Shown piece after piece: positions 1 to 5,550 of a stretch of 7,060 bases of DNA. A program made the position numbers and the translations under genes. Each line of letters starts with the position of its first letter. Position 1 is the stretch's first letter. The stretch is from Neisseriaceae bacterium (lineage in GTDB: Bacteria > Pseudomonadota > Gammaproteobacteria > Burkholderiales > Neisseriaceae): NCBI GenBank assembly GCA_017989485.1, contig JAGNPU010000091.1:1-7060 (forward strand). The letters are read 5' to 3'. Below the pieces are notes generated by a model. The model searched no databases. It was not told where the DNA came from and was given only the letters and a program-made list of their open reading frames with translations.

Positions 1-1260
1 CGCAGCCCGCTTCAGCGCACCCTATGGGCGCAGCTCAACACGCCGTCGCAGCGCTGGCGCGCACTGCGGCACCTGGCGTGGGTGCTGGTGGCCATAGGCT
101 TGCCGTTGCACTTTTTAGACCGCCAACAAGAAGCGCAAGCAGTCACCGAAAACGTCGACCTACCCAGCTATGGGGGTGTCCTGGCCCACTCCTACCTACC
201 GTCGAATTGGCTCTCTGCCCTTGGCCTGTACGGGTGGACGCAGTATGAGGAGTACACCGATCAGCGCCAGCTGTTCGACCCTGCCGAGCACTTTACCTAT
301 GCGGGCACAGCGCCAGAAGACACCTATGTGGTGTTTGTGATTGGCGAAACCGCCCGTTGGGACCACATGGGCCTGCTCGGCTACGAACGCAACACCACGC
401 CCAAGCTGGCCGCCGAAAAAAACCTGGTGGCGCTACGCGGCGTGGCCTGCGACACCGCCACCAAGCTGTCGTTACGCTGTATGTTTGTCCGCGAAGGCGG
501 CACGGCCAATAATCCGCAGCGCAGCCTCAAAGAACAAAACGTTTTTGCGGTGTTACACAGCCTAGGTTTCAGCAGTGAACTGTTTGCGATGCAAAGTGAG
601 GTATGGTTTTACAACAATACCGAAGCCGATAACTATGCCTTCCGTGAAATGATTGCCGCAGAAAAACGCAACGAGGGCAAAACCGTCGACGACATGCTCT
701 TGGTGAGTGAATTACAAGCGTCGTTGGCCAATCATCCTCGTGGCAAACACCTGGTGATTTTGCACACCAAGGGGTCGCACTATTCCTATATTCAGCGTTA
801 TCCGCGCACATTTGCCCAATACCAGCCCGAATGCAACGGCGTGGATGATGGCTGCAGCAAAGCGCAGCTGGTTAACGCTTTTGATAACTCCATCCTCTAT
901 ACCGACACCGTCTTGGCCGCCGTCATCGACCAGCTACGGGACAAAAAGGCCATCATGATGTACGCCGCCGACCATGGCGAATCCATAGATGAAGACTCAC
1001 ACCTGCATGGCACCCCCCGCCACATGGCGCCCGATGAGCAGTTCCGCGTCCCGGTTTTACTCTGGGCCTCCGACGCCTTCTTGGCCCAGGCGCCGCAGCA
1101 ACGCGCCTGGCAACGGTTGAAGACCATGCAGCAAAGCAACACCACCGTTCGCCATGAGGCCATATTCGATAGCCTCCTAGGCTGCTTGGGCTATGAGTCA
1201 CCAAACGGCGGCATCGTGGCCAAAAACAACTGGTGCCATCCGCCCAAGGCCCCTGCTTAA
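1..1260 (+). CDS. eptB: Kdo2-lipid A phosphoethanolamine 7''-transferase EptB (5'-truncated)
   Basis: Inner-membrane enzyme with a periplasmic alkaline-phosphatase/sulfatase-fold domain. The family moves phosphoethanolamine from phosphatidylethanolamine to the outer Kdo of the LPS inner core, lowering negative charge. The frame is open from base 1 and 419 residues are visible. About 140 N-terminal residues (most membrane helices) lie outside, judging by a family length near 560. Codons 26-41 (WVLVAIGLPLHFL) look like the last helix. In window codons, the metal-site Glu is in IGETAR (116), the Thr nucleophile in CDTATKLSLRCMF (154) and the Asp-His pair in AADHGES (324-325), followed by HLHGTPR. 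Paired cysteines (CDT..RC, PEC..DGC, GCLGY..WCH) fit periplasmic disulfides. The CDTATKLSLRCMFVREGG stretch and the C-terminal GCLGY...NNWCH match EptB as I recall it; EptA/MCR proteins have CGTxTAxSxPCMF instead. All catalytic residues seen are intact. The acceptor site is inferred from family resemblance. Confidence 0.93.
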   Translation, partial: RSPLQRTLWAQLNTPSQRWRALRHLAWVLVAIGLPLHFLDRQQEAQAVTENVDLPSYGGVLAHSYLPSNWLSALGLYGWTQYEEYTDQRQLFDPAEHFTYAGTAPEDTYVVFVIGETARWDHMGLLGYERNTTPKLAAEKNLVALRGVACDTATKLSLRCMFVREGGTANNPQRSLKEQNVFAVLHSLGFSSELFAMQSEVWFYNNTEADNYAFREMIAAEKRNEGKTVDDMLLVSELQASLANHPRGKHLVILHTKGSHYSYIQRYPRTFAQYQPECNGVDDGCSKAQLVNAFDNSILYTDTVLAAVIDQLRDKKAIMMYAADHGESIDEDSHLHGTPRHMAPDEQFRVPVLLWASDAFLAQAPQQRAWQRLKTMQQSNTTVRHEAIFDSLLGCLGYESPNGGIVAKNNWCHPPKAPA

Positions 1261-1274
1261 AACGCCGCTGCGGC

Positions 1275-1308
1275 CCCGCCAGGCGCGCACGCAGCAGCGC
1301 CTGGCGGG
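1275..1308 (+). terminator. 12-bp GC-rich hairpin after eptB, possible terminator
   Basis: A perfect inverted repeat (CCCGCCAGGCGC at 1275-1286, GCGCCTGGCGGG at 1297-1308) encloses a 10-nt loop and starts 14 bases after the eptB stop. The position suits transcription termination. The stem is followed by CTTATGCTAG and not by a T-run, so it would be a weak or non-canonical intrinsic terminator. The right arm also lies just before a promoter-like element, so the repeat could instead be a protein-binding site. Confidence 0.5.
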
Positions 1309-1312
1309 CTTA

Positions 1313-1321
1313 TGCTAGAAT
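1313..1321 (+). promoter_or_regulatory. Extended -10 promoter for the CatB-like acetyltransferase
   Basis: TGCTAGAAT is an extended -10 element (TGn followed by TAGAAT, five of six matches to TATAAT). It would start transcription near 1328, about 30 bases before the ATG at 1359. No TTGACA-like -35 hexamer stands at 16-18 bp spacing; that region falls in the loop and right arm of the upstream hairpin. Lack of a -35 is tolerated by extended -10 promoters. Confidence 0.5.
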
Positions 1322-1358
1322 CAAGCCTCTCTAACATCTGTCTTTGAGGCCCCATCCC

Positions 1359-2003
1359 ATGTCAACGTCCCCAGCCAAGCACTGGTCTATCGTGTCCTAT
1401 TTGCACGACACCGTCACCAACCCCAACATCCACATCAAGGGCGACAAAAGCTATTACAGCGCGGCTTGGACGGGGTCTTTCGAAGACAGCGTGGTGCGCT
1501 ATCAGTATGGCGACGACTACAGCCTGGCCCACTGGACCCCCGCCTGGCCGATTGACCAGCTCTATATTGGCAACTATGTGTGCATCGGCGCCGAAGCCAT
1601 TATTTTGATGGGCGGCAACCACACCCACCGCACCGACTGGTTTAGCCTATATCCCTTTATAGACCACATTGAGGCCGCCTACGTGGGCAAAGGCGACACC
1701 GTGATTCACGACGGCGTGTGGATCGGCCTGCGCGCCATGATCATGCCGGGCCTCACCCTAGGCGAAGGCGCGGTGATTGCCTCGGGTGCCATCGTCACCA
1801 AGGACGTGGCCCCTTACACCATCGTTGCGGGCAATCCGGCCAAGCCCGTGCGGGCGCGCTTTGCGCCAGACACCATCGCGCAACTCTTGGCCTTAAACAT
1901 CTATGCGTGGCCAGAAGCCAAGTTCAACGCCTTACGCCCACTGCTGTGCGACGACAAGATCGAGCAATTGGTGGCCGCCGCAGCGGCTTATGTGACGCCT
2001 TAA
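1359..2003 (+). CDS. CatB-type xenobiotic O-acetyltransferase (left-handed beta-helix)
   Basis: A 214-residue protein resembling the hexapeptide-repeat chloramphenicol/xenobiotic acetyltransferases, which work as trimers and use acetyl-CoA to acetylate a hydroxyl of a small molecule. The usual landmarks appear in order: NPNIHIKGDKSYYS (21-34), IGNYVCIGAEAIILMGGNHTHR (70-91) with His90 aligning with the catalytic His of CatB (GNxxHR), DTVIHDGVWIGLRAMIMPG (113-131), GEGAVIASGAIVTKDVAPY (135-153), and the GNPAKPVRARF turn (158-168). Family members are about 210 residues, so this one is complete. The ATG at 1359 is preferred over an in-frame TTG at 1344 because a GAGG at 1346-1349 sits at good ribosome-binding distance from it. 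The gene probably has its own promoter. Chromosomal relatives often have no proven drug substrate, so chloramphenicol resistance should not be assumed; a sugar or other alcohol acceptor is possible. Confidence 0.9.
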   Translation: MSTSPAKHWSIVSYLHDTVTNPNIHIKGDKSYYSAAWTGSFEDSVVRYQYGDDYSLAHWTPAWPIDQLYIGNYVCIGAEAIILMGGNHTHRTDWFSLYPFIDHIEAAYVGKGDTVIHDGVWIGLRAMIMPGLTLGEGAVIASGAIVTKDVAPYTIVAGNPAKPVRARFAPDTIAQLLALNIYAWPEAKFNALRPLLCDDKIEQLVAAAAAYVTP

Positions 2004-2041
2004 GCACGCCAAGTGGTCTGCTCAAGAAGAATAAACTGGCA

Positions 2042-2078
2042 TGGCCACGCCGCCACAATAATGACTATGATGGCGGCG
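2042..2078 (+). promoter_or_regulatory. Possible promoter with overlapping 8-bp palindrome before the GNAT gene
   Basis: TATGAT at 2066-2071 is a fair -10 box, with TGGCCA (four of six to TTGACA) 18 bp upstream at 2042-2047. A perfect inverted repeat, CGCCGCCA (2048-2055) and TGGCGGCG (2071-2078), places one arm between the hexamers and the other across the end of the -10. Half-site centres are 23 bp apart, about two helical turns, as expected for a dimeric repressor operator. The alternative is a terminator for the upstream acetyltransferase gene: the 15-nt loop is long, and the T-rich stretch begins only after a few bases and is interrupted. Confidence 0.35.
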
Positions 2079-2112
2079 ACCTATTCTTTCACTTCTTTTT
2101 AAAGGCCGCCAC

Positions 2113-2565
2113 ATGAGCACACCCACCCTAACCCTACGCCCGATAGTCGCCACCGACTTTGACCAATGGCTGCCGCTGTGGCAGGCCTATCAAGACTTTT
2201 ATGAAGTCTCTTTGGCCGCCGAGGTCTCGACCACCCTGTTCCAGCGCTGCTTAAATCCGAACGAGCCCGTTTACGCGGCCGTTGCCGTCATCGACGAGCA
2301 GCTCGTCGGCCTGGTTCACTATGTGGTCCATCGGTCCACCTGGGCCATTGACGATTTTTGCTATTTGGAAGACCTCTACGTCGATGCCAACGTGCGCGGC
2401 ACCGGCGCCGGCAAACGCCTCATCGAATGGGTCCAAGCCTTCGCCCAACAGCAGTCCTGCGCGCGCCTGTATTGGCATACCCACCACAGCAATGCCCGAG
2501 CCCAGAAACTATACGACTGGGTCGCCCAACAATCAGGGTGTATTGAATACCGTCTGCCCCTCTAA
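2113..2565 (+). CDS. GNAT-family N-acetyltransferase
   Basis: A complete 150-residue single-domain GNAT protein, predicted to be cytoplasmic and to transfer acetyl from acetyl-CoA to an amine. The N-terminal strand TLRPIVATDFDQWLPLW (6-23) is typical. The core motif LEDLYVDANVRGTGAGKRLI (85-104) carries the pyrophosphate-binding Arg-Gly-x-Gly-x-Gly (95-100). RLYWHTHHSNARAQKLYDW (118-136) holds the conserved Asn127 and Tyr134, the latter at the usual general-acid position. The closest general resemblance is to the HPA2/RimI-like group of small GNATs, which does not fix a substrate: proteins, polyamines and aminoglycosides all remain possible. AAAGG at 2101-2105, 7 bases ahead, supports the ATG. 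It lies 109 bp after the CatB-like gene, with a possible promoter of its own in the gap. Confidence 0.88.
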   Translation: MSTPTLTLRPIVATDFDQWLPLWQAYQDFYEVSLAAEVSTTLFQRCLNPNEPVYAAVAVIDEQLVGLVHYVVHRSTWAIDDFCYLEDLYVDANVRGTGAGKRLIEWVQAFAQQQSCARLYWHTHHSNARAQKLYDWVAQQSGCIEYRLPL

Positions 2566-2578
2566 ACACAAGGTCGGT

Positions 2579-2628
2579 CTTAAGCCCCTCCTGCCTTAAC
2601 CCCCCAAGACACAGGAGGGGGTTTAAGG
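2579..2628 (+). promoter_or_regulatory. Competing hairpins between the GNAT and MocR genes (terminator or leader)
   Basis: Two stems can form but share bases. Stem A pairs CCCCTCCTG (2585-2593) with CAGGAGGGG (2612-2620), a perfect 9 bp. Stem B pairs CCTTAACCCCC (2594-2604) with GGGGGTTTAAGG (2617-2628), interrupted by one bulged base. The segment 2617-2620 belongs to both, so they exclude each other. A third weaker pairing, CTTAAGCCCC (2579-2588) with 2618-2627, is also possible. Only three T follow the stem, so a classic intrinsic terminator is not clear. The location, 14 bases after the GNAT stop, still makes transcript end or attenuation the likely role. Confidence 0.4.
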
Positions 2629-2681
2629 CTAAACTGATGTGTGCCACACCCTTTTTTATTCGCCCCCCGCAGGTAGGCCCC

Positions 2682-4172
2682 ATGAGCAAGTCATTTTCGC
2701 TGGAAACCGTACAGATACGCCTCAACCAGCCCGAGCTGGCCACACTGGATCGTCATTTACGCATCCAAAGAGTGCTGCGGGCGCTGATTTTAGAAGGCCT
2801 ACTGGCGCCCAGCAGCAAGCTGCCGGCCACCCGCACCTTGGCCAAGGCGCTGGGCATGGCCCGCGACACGGTTGAAAATGCCTACGTTCAGCTCCAGCGC
2901 GACGGCTACATTACCCGCAAAGAAGGCTCTGGCAGCTATGTTGCGGCCATGATTGGGGCCAAGCTGCACGGCCTTGCACCGCAAGCCCATGCCACGGACG
3001 ATGCCTCGCCGCCCTCCACGCTGAGCCTGCGCGGCCAACGGCTGTTGGGCGCCGGCGGCGTCATCGACCAACAAACCCCACGGGCGTTTGCCACGGGGCT
3101 ACCGGAAACCCGGGCCTTTCCGACCGATGTGTGGCTACGCCTACACCGTAAAGTGGTACAAGACGAGCCCCATCACGGCCTGTTACACGGCGACCCACAG
3201 GGCGCAGCGCCGTTACGCGCCGCCATCGCCACCTATTTAAATCTTGAGCGCGGTGCCAAGGTCACGCCAGAACAGATTTTGGTGTTGAGCAGCACCCGTC
3301 AGGCCTTATTTCTCTGCGCCCAGCTCTTGGTCGACGCCGGCGGCCCCATCATGATGGAGAATCCCGGCTATTTTGGGGCCAAGAAAGCCTTTGAGGCGGC
3401 CCAGGCGCGCATTGTGCCTATCGACGTGGACGAACACGGCATTCGGGTCGACCAGATGGTGGCCGACACCAGTGGCGCGCGCTGCGTCTACGTGACGCCC
3501 TCTCATCAATACCCCACCGGCGTCACCCTGTCCCTGGCCAGGCGTTTGGCCCTCATTGATTGGGCCAAGCAAACCAATGGCTGGATCATCGAAGACGACT
3601 ACGACAGCGAGTTTCACTATGACGGCCTGCCCACGGCCTGCGTTCAAGGCTTAGACCCGCACCAACGCACCCTCTACATTGGCACCTTCAGCAAAACCCT
3701 GTTTCCCGGCCTACGCATCGGCTATATGGCGCTGCCCACTGGCCTCATGCCCGCCATGGTAGCCGCGCGCAGCATCATCGATGGCCACACGCCGCAAAGC
3801 AATCAGCTGACGCTGGCCCGCTTCATGGCCGACGGCCATTACAATGCCCATGTGCGCATGATGCGCCAGCTTTACGGTGCCCGTAAGGCCGCCGTCATGA
3901 GCGCCATCGCCACCTATTTGGCCGACGTGGTCACCCCGATGGGGCCCACCAAAGGCGGCGGATTACAGCTGCCCTGCCAGCTGGCCCCCGCCTATTCAGA
4001 AGCCGCCACCATCGCCGCCGCGGCCCGCATCGGCATCATCCTGCCTGGCCTCAGCCGCCTTTATCTGGGCGAGGCCAAACGACAGGGGTGGATACTGGGT
4101 TATGCCTCATTAACCCCCCATGAAATCGACCTTGCCCTGCGTCAACTACAACAGGTTTTACCGCGGGCTTAA
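2682..4172 (+). CDS. MocR-family transcriptional regulator (GntR-type HTH plus PLP aminotransferase domain)
   Basis: A 496-residue fusion typical of the MocR/PdxR/GabR subfamily. Residues about 25-87 form the GntR-type winged helix (ILEGLLAPSSKLPATRTLA, then VENAYVQLQRDGYITRKEGS). A linker leads to a type I aminotransferase fold from about residue 135. Its pyridoxal-phosphate site looks intact: VTPSHQYPTG (271-280), IIEDDYDSEF with Asp305 and Tyr307 in the positions seen in GabR, and GTFSKTLFPGLRIGY with the Schiff-base Lys338. The family binds DNA as dimers and responds to PLP or PLP-amine adducts. The target here is unknown; candidates are the adjacent GNAT gene, its own promoter, or the convergent benE. 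The ATG at 2682 has AGGTAGG (2671-2677) ahead of it. An in-frame ATG at 2637 with AAGG 8 bases upstream would add 15 residues unlike the family's usual N-terminus. The last codon overlaps benE. Confidence 0.92.
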   Translation: MSKSFSLETVQIRLNQPELATLDRHLRIQRVLRALILEGLLAPSSKLPATRTLAKALGMARDTVENAYVQLQRDGYITRKEGSGSYVAAMIGAKLHGLAPQAHATDDASPPSTLSLRGQRLLGAGGVIDQQTPRAFATGLPETRAFPTDVWLRLHRKVVQDEPHHGLLHGDPQGAAPLRAAIATYLNLERGAKVTPEQILVLSSTRQALFLCAQLLVDAGGPIMMENPGYFGAKKAFEAAQARIVPIDVDEHGIRVDQMVADTSGARCVYVTPSHQYPTGVTLSLARRLALIDWAKQTNGWIIEDDYDSEFHYDGLPTACVQGLDPHQRTLYIGTFSKTLFPGLRIGYMALPTGLMPAMVAARSIIDGHTPQSNQLTLARFMADGHYNAHVRMMRQLYGARKAAVMSAIATYLADVVTPMGPTKGGGLQLPCQLAPAYSEAATIAAAARIGIILPGLSRLYLGEAKRQGWILGYASLTPHEIDLALRQLQQVLPRA

Positions 4173-5380
4173 TCAGGACGAACACGCTTAACCGACCACT
4201 TGGCGTGCATCAGGACGTGGCACAGCAGGCCGATGACCAGGCCCCAAAAGGCACCGCCCACGCCCCATAGGGTCACATTGGCGGCGGTGGCCAAAAACGT
4301 CATCAACGCCGTTTCTCGCGTGGTCACATCGGCCAGCGCATTGGCCAGGCTGCTCCCTATGGTGCCCAGCAAGGCCAGTCCGGCCAAGGTGGCAATAAAG
4401 GCCTTAGGCAACACCAGGAACACGCTGGCCAAGGTCACCCCAAACACCCCCACCAATACGTATAATCCCCCACACACCACCCCCGCCAAATAGCGTTTGC
4501 GTGGGTCGGGATGGGCATCTTTACCGGTGCAAATAGCGGCCGTAATGGCGGCAATATTAAACGCGTGGGCGCCAAACGGGGCCATCAACAGCGACCCTAG
4601 GCCCGTCACCGCCACAATAGGATTGGCGCTGGTTTGGTAGCCGTCGTGGCGCAGCACCAGCATGCCCGGCATATACTGTCCGGTTAAGGTGATGACAAAC
4701 AGCGGCAAGGCCACGCCCAGAAGGCTGGCCCAAGAAAACACGGGCCGTTCAAACAGCGGCTGCGCCAAACTCAGCTTAAGCCCGCTAAAATCAACCTGGC
4801 CTTGCCACAACAGCAGCGCCAACCCAAGGCACAAAATCCCCACCACGGCAAACCGTGTGGTCAGCCGTTTCAAGCCTGCATACGCCAGCACCAATACCAG
4901 CACCAGCAGCGGGTCCGTCAGGGCGCCACCAAAAGCAGCAATCCCAAACGGCAATAGAATACCGGCCAACAAACCCGAGGCGATGCCTGGCGGGATCAGC
5001 CGCACCAAGCGTTCAAACGCCCCCGACAGCCCCAAGACGATAAAGCCTAGGGCCGATAATATATAGGCCCCGATCACTTCCGCATAAGGGGTCATCGGCA
5101 TGACGGTCACCAAAAATGCCGCCCCGGGCGTGGACCACGCCGTGATGATGGGGGCCTTATGGCGTAGGCTCAGCCAAGCCCCCGTCACCCCTACCCCCAC
5201 CGACACGGCCCACACCCACGAGGCCGTTTGCGCCGCCGTCAGCTGCGCCAGCTCGGCCGCATGAAACACCAGCACAAAGGTGCCACCGTAGTTCACCAGA
5301 ACGGACACAAAAGCCGCCACGGTGGGCGAAATAAAATCGGCCGCACGCAGCGGCACCGTCGTCGAATCGGGAGGGGTCAT
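4169..5380 (-). CDS. benE: Benzoate/H+ symporter, BenE family
   Basis: A 403-residue, very hydrophobic polytopic inner-membrane protein with about a dozen predicted helices, matching the usual length of BenE/YdcO transporters. The characterised Acinetobacter member imports benzoate with protons; many others have no proven substrate. Family landmarks are SPTVAAFVSVLVNYGGTF (18-35), APIITAWSTPGAAFL (76-90), LIPPGIASGLLAGILL (128-143) and GAHAFNIAAITAAICTG (270-286). The ATG at 5380-5378 has only a weak AGG ahead of it. No aromatic-degradation genes (benABCD, catechol dioxygenase) lie in the window, so a catabolic role cannot be inferred from context. It converges on the MocR gene, overlapping by 4 bp, with no terminator between them. 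It lies downstream of the efflux gene on the same strand, separated by a strong terminator, so it is probably transcribed separately. Confidence 0.92.
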   Translation of the reverse strand: MTPPDSTTVPLRAADFISPTVAAFVSVLVNYGGTFVLVFHAAELAQLTAAQTASWVWAVSVGVGVTGAWLSLRHKAPIITAWSTPGAAFLVTVMPMTPYAEVIGAYILSALGFIVLGLSGAFERLVRLIPPGIASGLLAGILLPFGIAAFGGALTDPLLVLVLVLAYAGLKRLTTRFAVVGILCLGLALLLWQGQVDFSGLKLSLAQPLFERPVFSWASLLGVALPLFVITLTGQYMPGMLVLRHDGYQTSANPIVAVTGLGSLLMAPFGAHAFNIAAITAAICTGKDAHPDPRKRYLAGVVCGGLYVLVGVFGVTLASVFLVLPKAFIATLAGLALLGTIGSSLANALADVTTRETALMTFLATAANVTLWGVGGAFWGLVIGLLCHVLMHAKWSVKRVRPD

Positions 5381-5408
5381 AAAAGGCCTAAATCATCAAG
5401 GTTAAGGG

Positions 5409-5420
5409 ACGCAACTGCGT
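5409..5420 (-). promoter_or_regulatory. Short palindrome in the benE leader, possible operator
   Basis: ACGCA and TGCGT flank a 2-bp centre, and a further TGCGT follows at 5423-5427. If the candidate -10 at 5438-5443 is used, this palindrome lies about 10-20 bases inside the transcript start, where a repressor could block benE. The site is short and only the symmetry supports it. Confidence 0.25.
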
Positions 5421-5437
5421 TGTGCGTGAGTGCTCTG

Positions 5438-5443
5438 AGTATA
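5438..5443 (-). promoter_or_regulatory. Candidate -10 box for benE
   Basis: On the minus strand this reads TATACT, five of six matches to TATAAT, about 58 bases before the benE ATG. No convincing -35 hexamer stands 16-18 bp further upstream. It is the best promoter-like element in the 170-bp gap between benE and the efflux gene. Confidence 0.35.
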
Positions 5444-5506
5444 CCCAGACCCGCCGGCCTGGCTTAGACCACATTGCCCGCCTCTGGCCGACCACATGCC
5501 AGACAC

Positions 5507-5536
5507 AAAAAAGCCCAAACGCCTGCGCGTTTGGGC
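5507..5536 (-). terminator. Rho-independent terminator of the efflux operon
   Basis: Read on the minus strand, a perfect 10-bp stem (GCCCAAACGC / GCGTTTGGGC, 5513-5522 with 5527-5536) closes a 4-nt loop and is followed directly by six T (A-run at 5507-5512 on the plus strand). It starts 14 bases after the efflux gene stop. This is a textbook intrinsic terminator that isolates benE from the efflux transcript. Confidence 0.93.
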
Positions 5537-5550
5537 CCAATCAAGCGAGG

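Noticed and set aside
1344..1358. TTG start giving a five-residue extension of the CatB-like protein
   Set aside because: The GAGG ribosome-binding sequence lies inside this stretch and is well spaced only for the ATG at 1359.
1718..2116. Open frame of 132 codons overlapping the CatB-like gene and the gap after it
   Set aside because: Its product is Arg/His-rich and resembles no known family. It is a frame-shifted shadow of the acetyltransferase gene.
2637..2681. Upstream ATG giving a 15-residue extension of the MocR protein
   Set aside because: It has a passable AAGG upstream, but the extra residues (MCATPFFIRPP...) do not resemble the family N-terminus, and the ATG at 2682 has a better ribosome-binding sequence. 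Not fully excluded.
562..5052. Five copies of CCTAGG across the window
   Set aside because: Roughly two would be expected by chance at this base composition, and the copies lie inside coding regions without regular spacing. The excess is too small to claim a signal.
4662..5066. Plus-strand open frame of 134 codons inside benE
   Set aside because: Pro/Ser/Asn-rich product typical of the reverse complement of a hydrophobic membrane protein gene; BenE motifs on the other strand are decisive.
5381..5550. Small RNA or small gene in the benE/efflux gap
   Set aside because: The only strong structure is the terminator of the efflux gene. No open frame with a ribosome-binding sequence was seen in the remainder.
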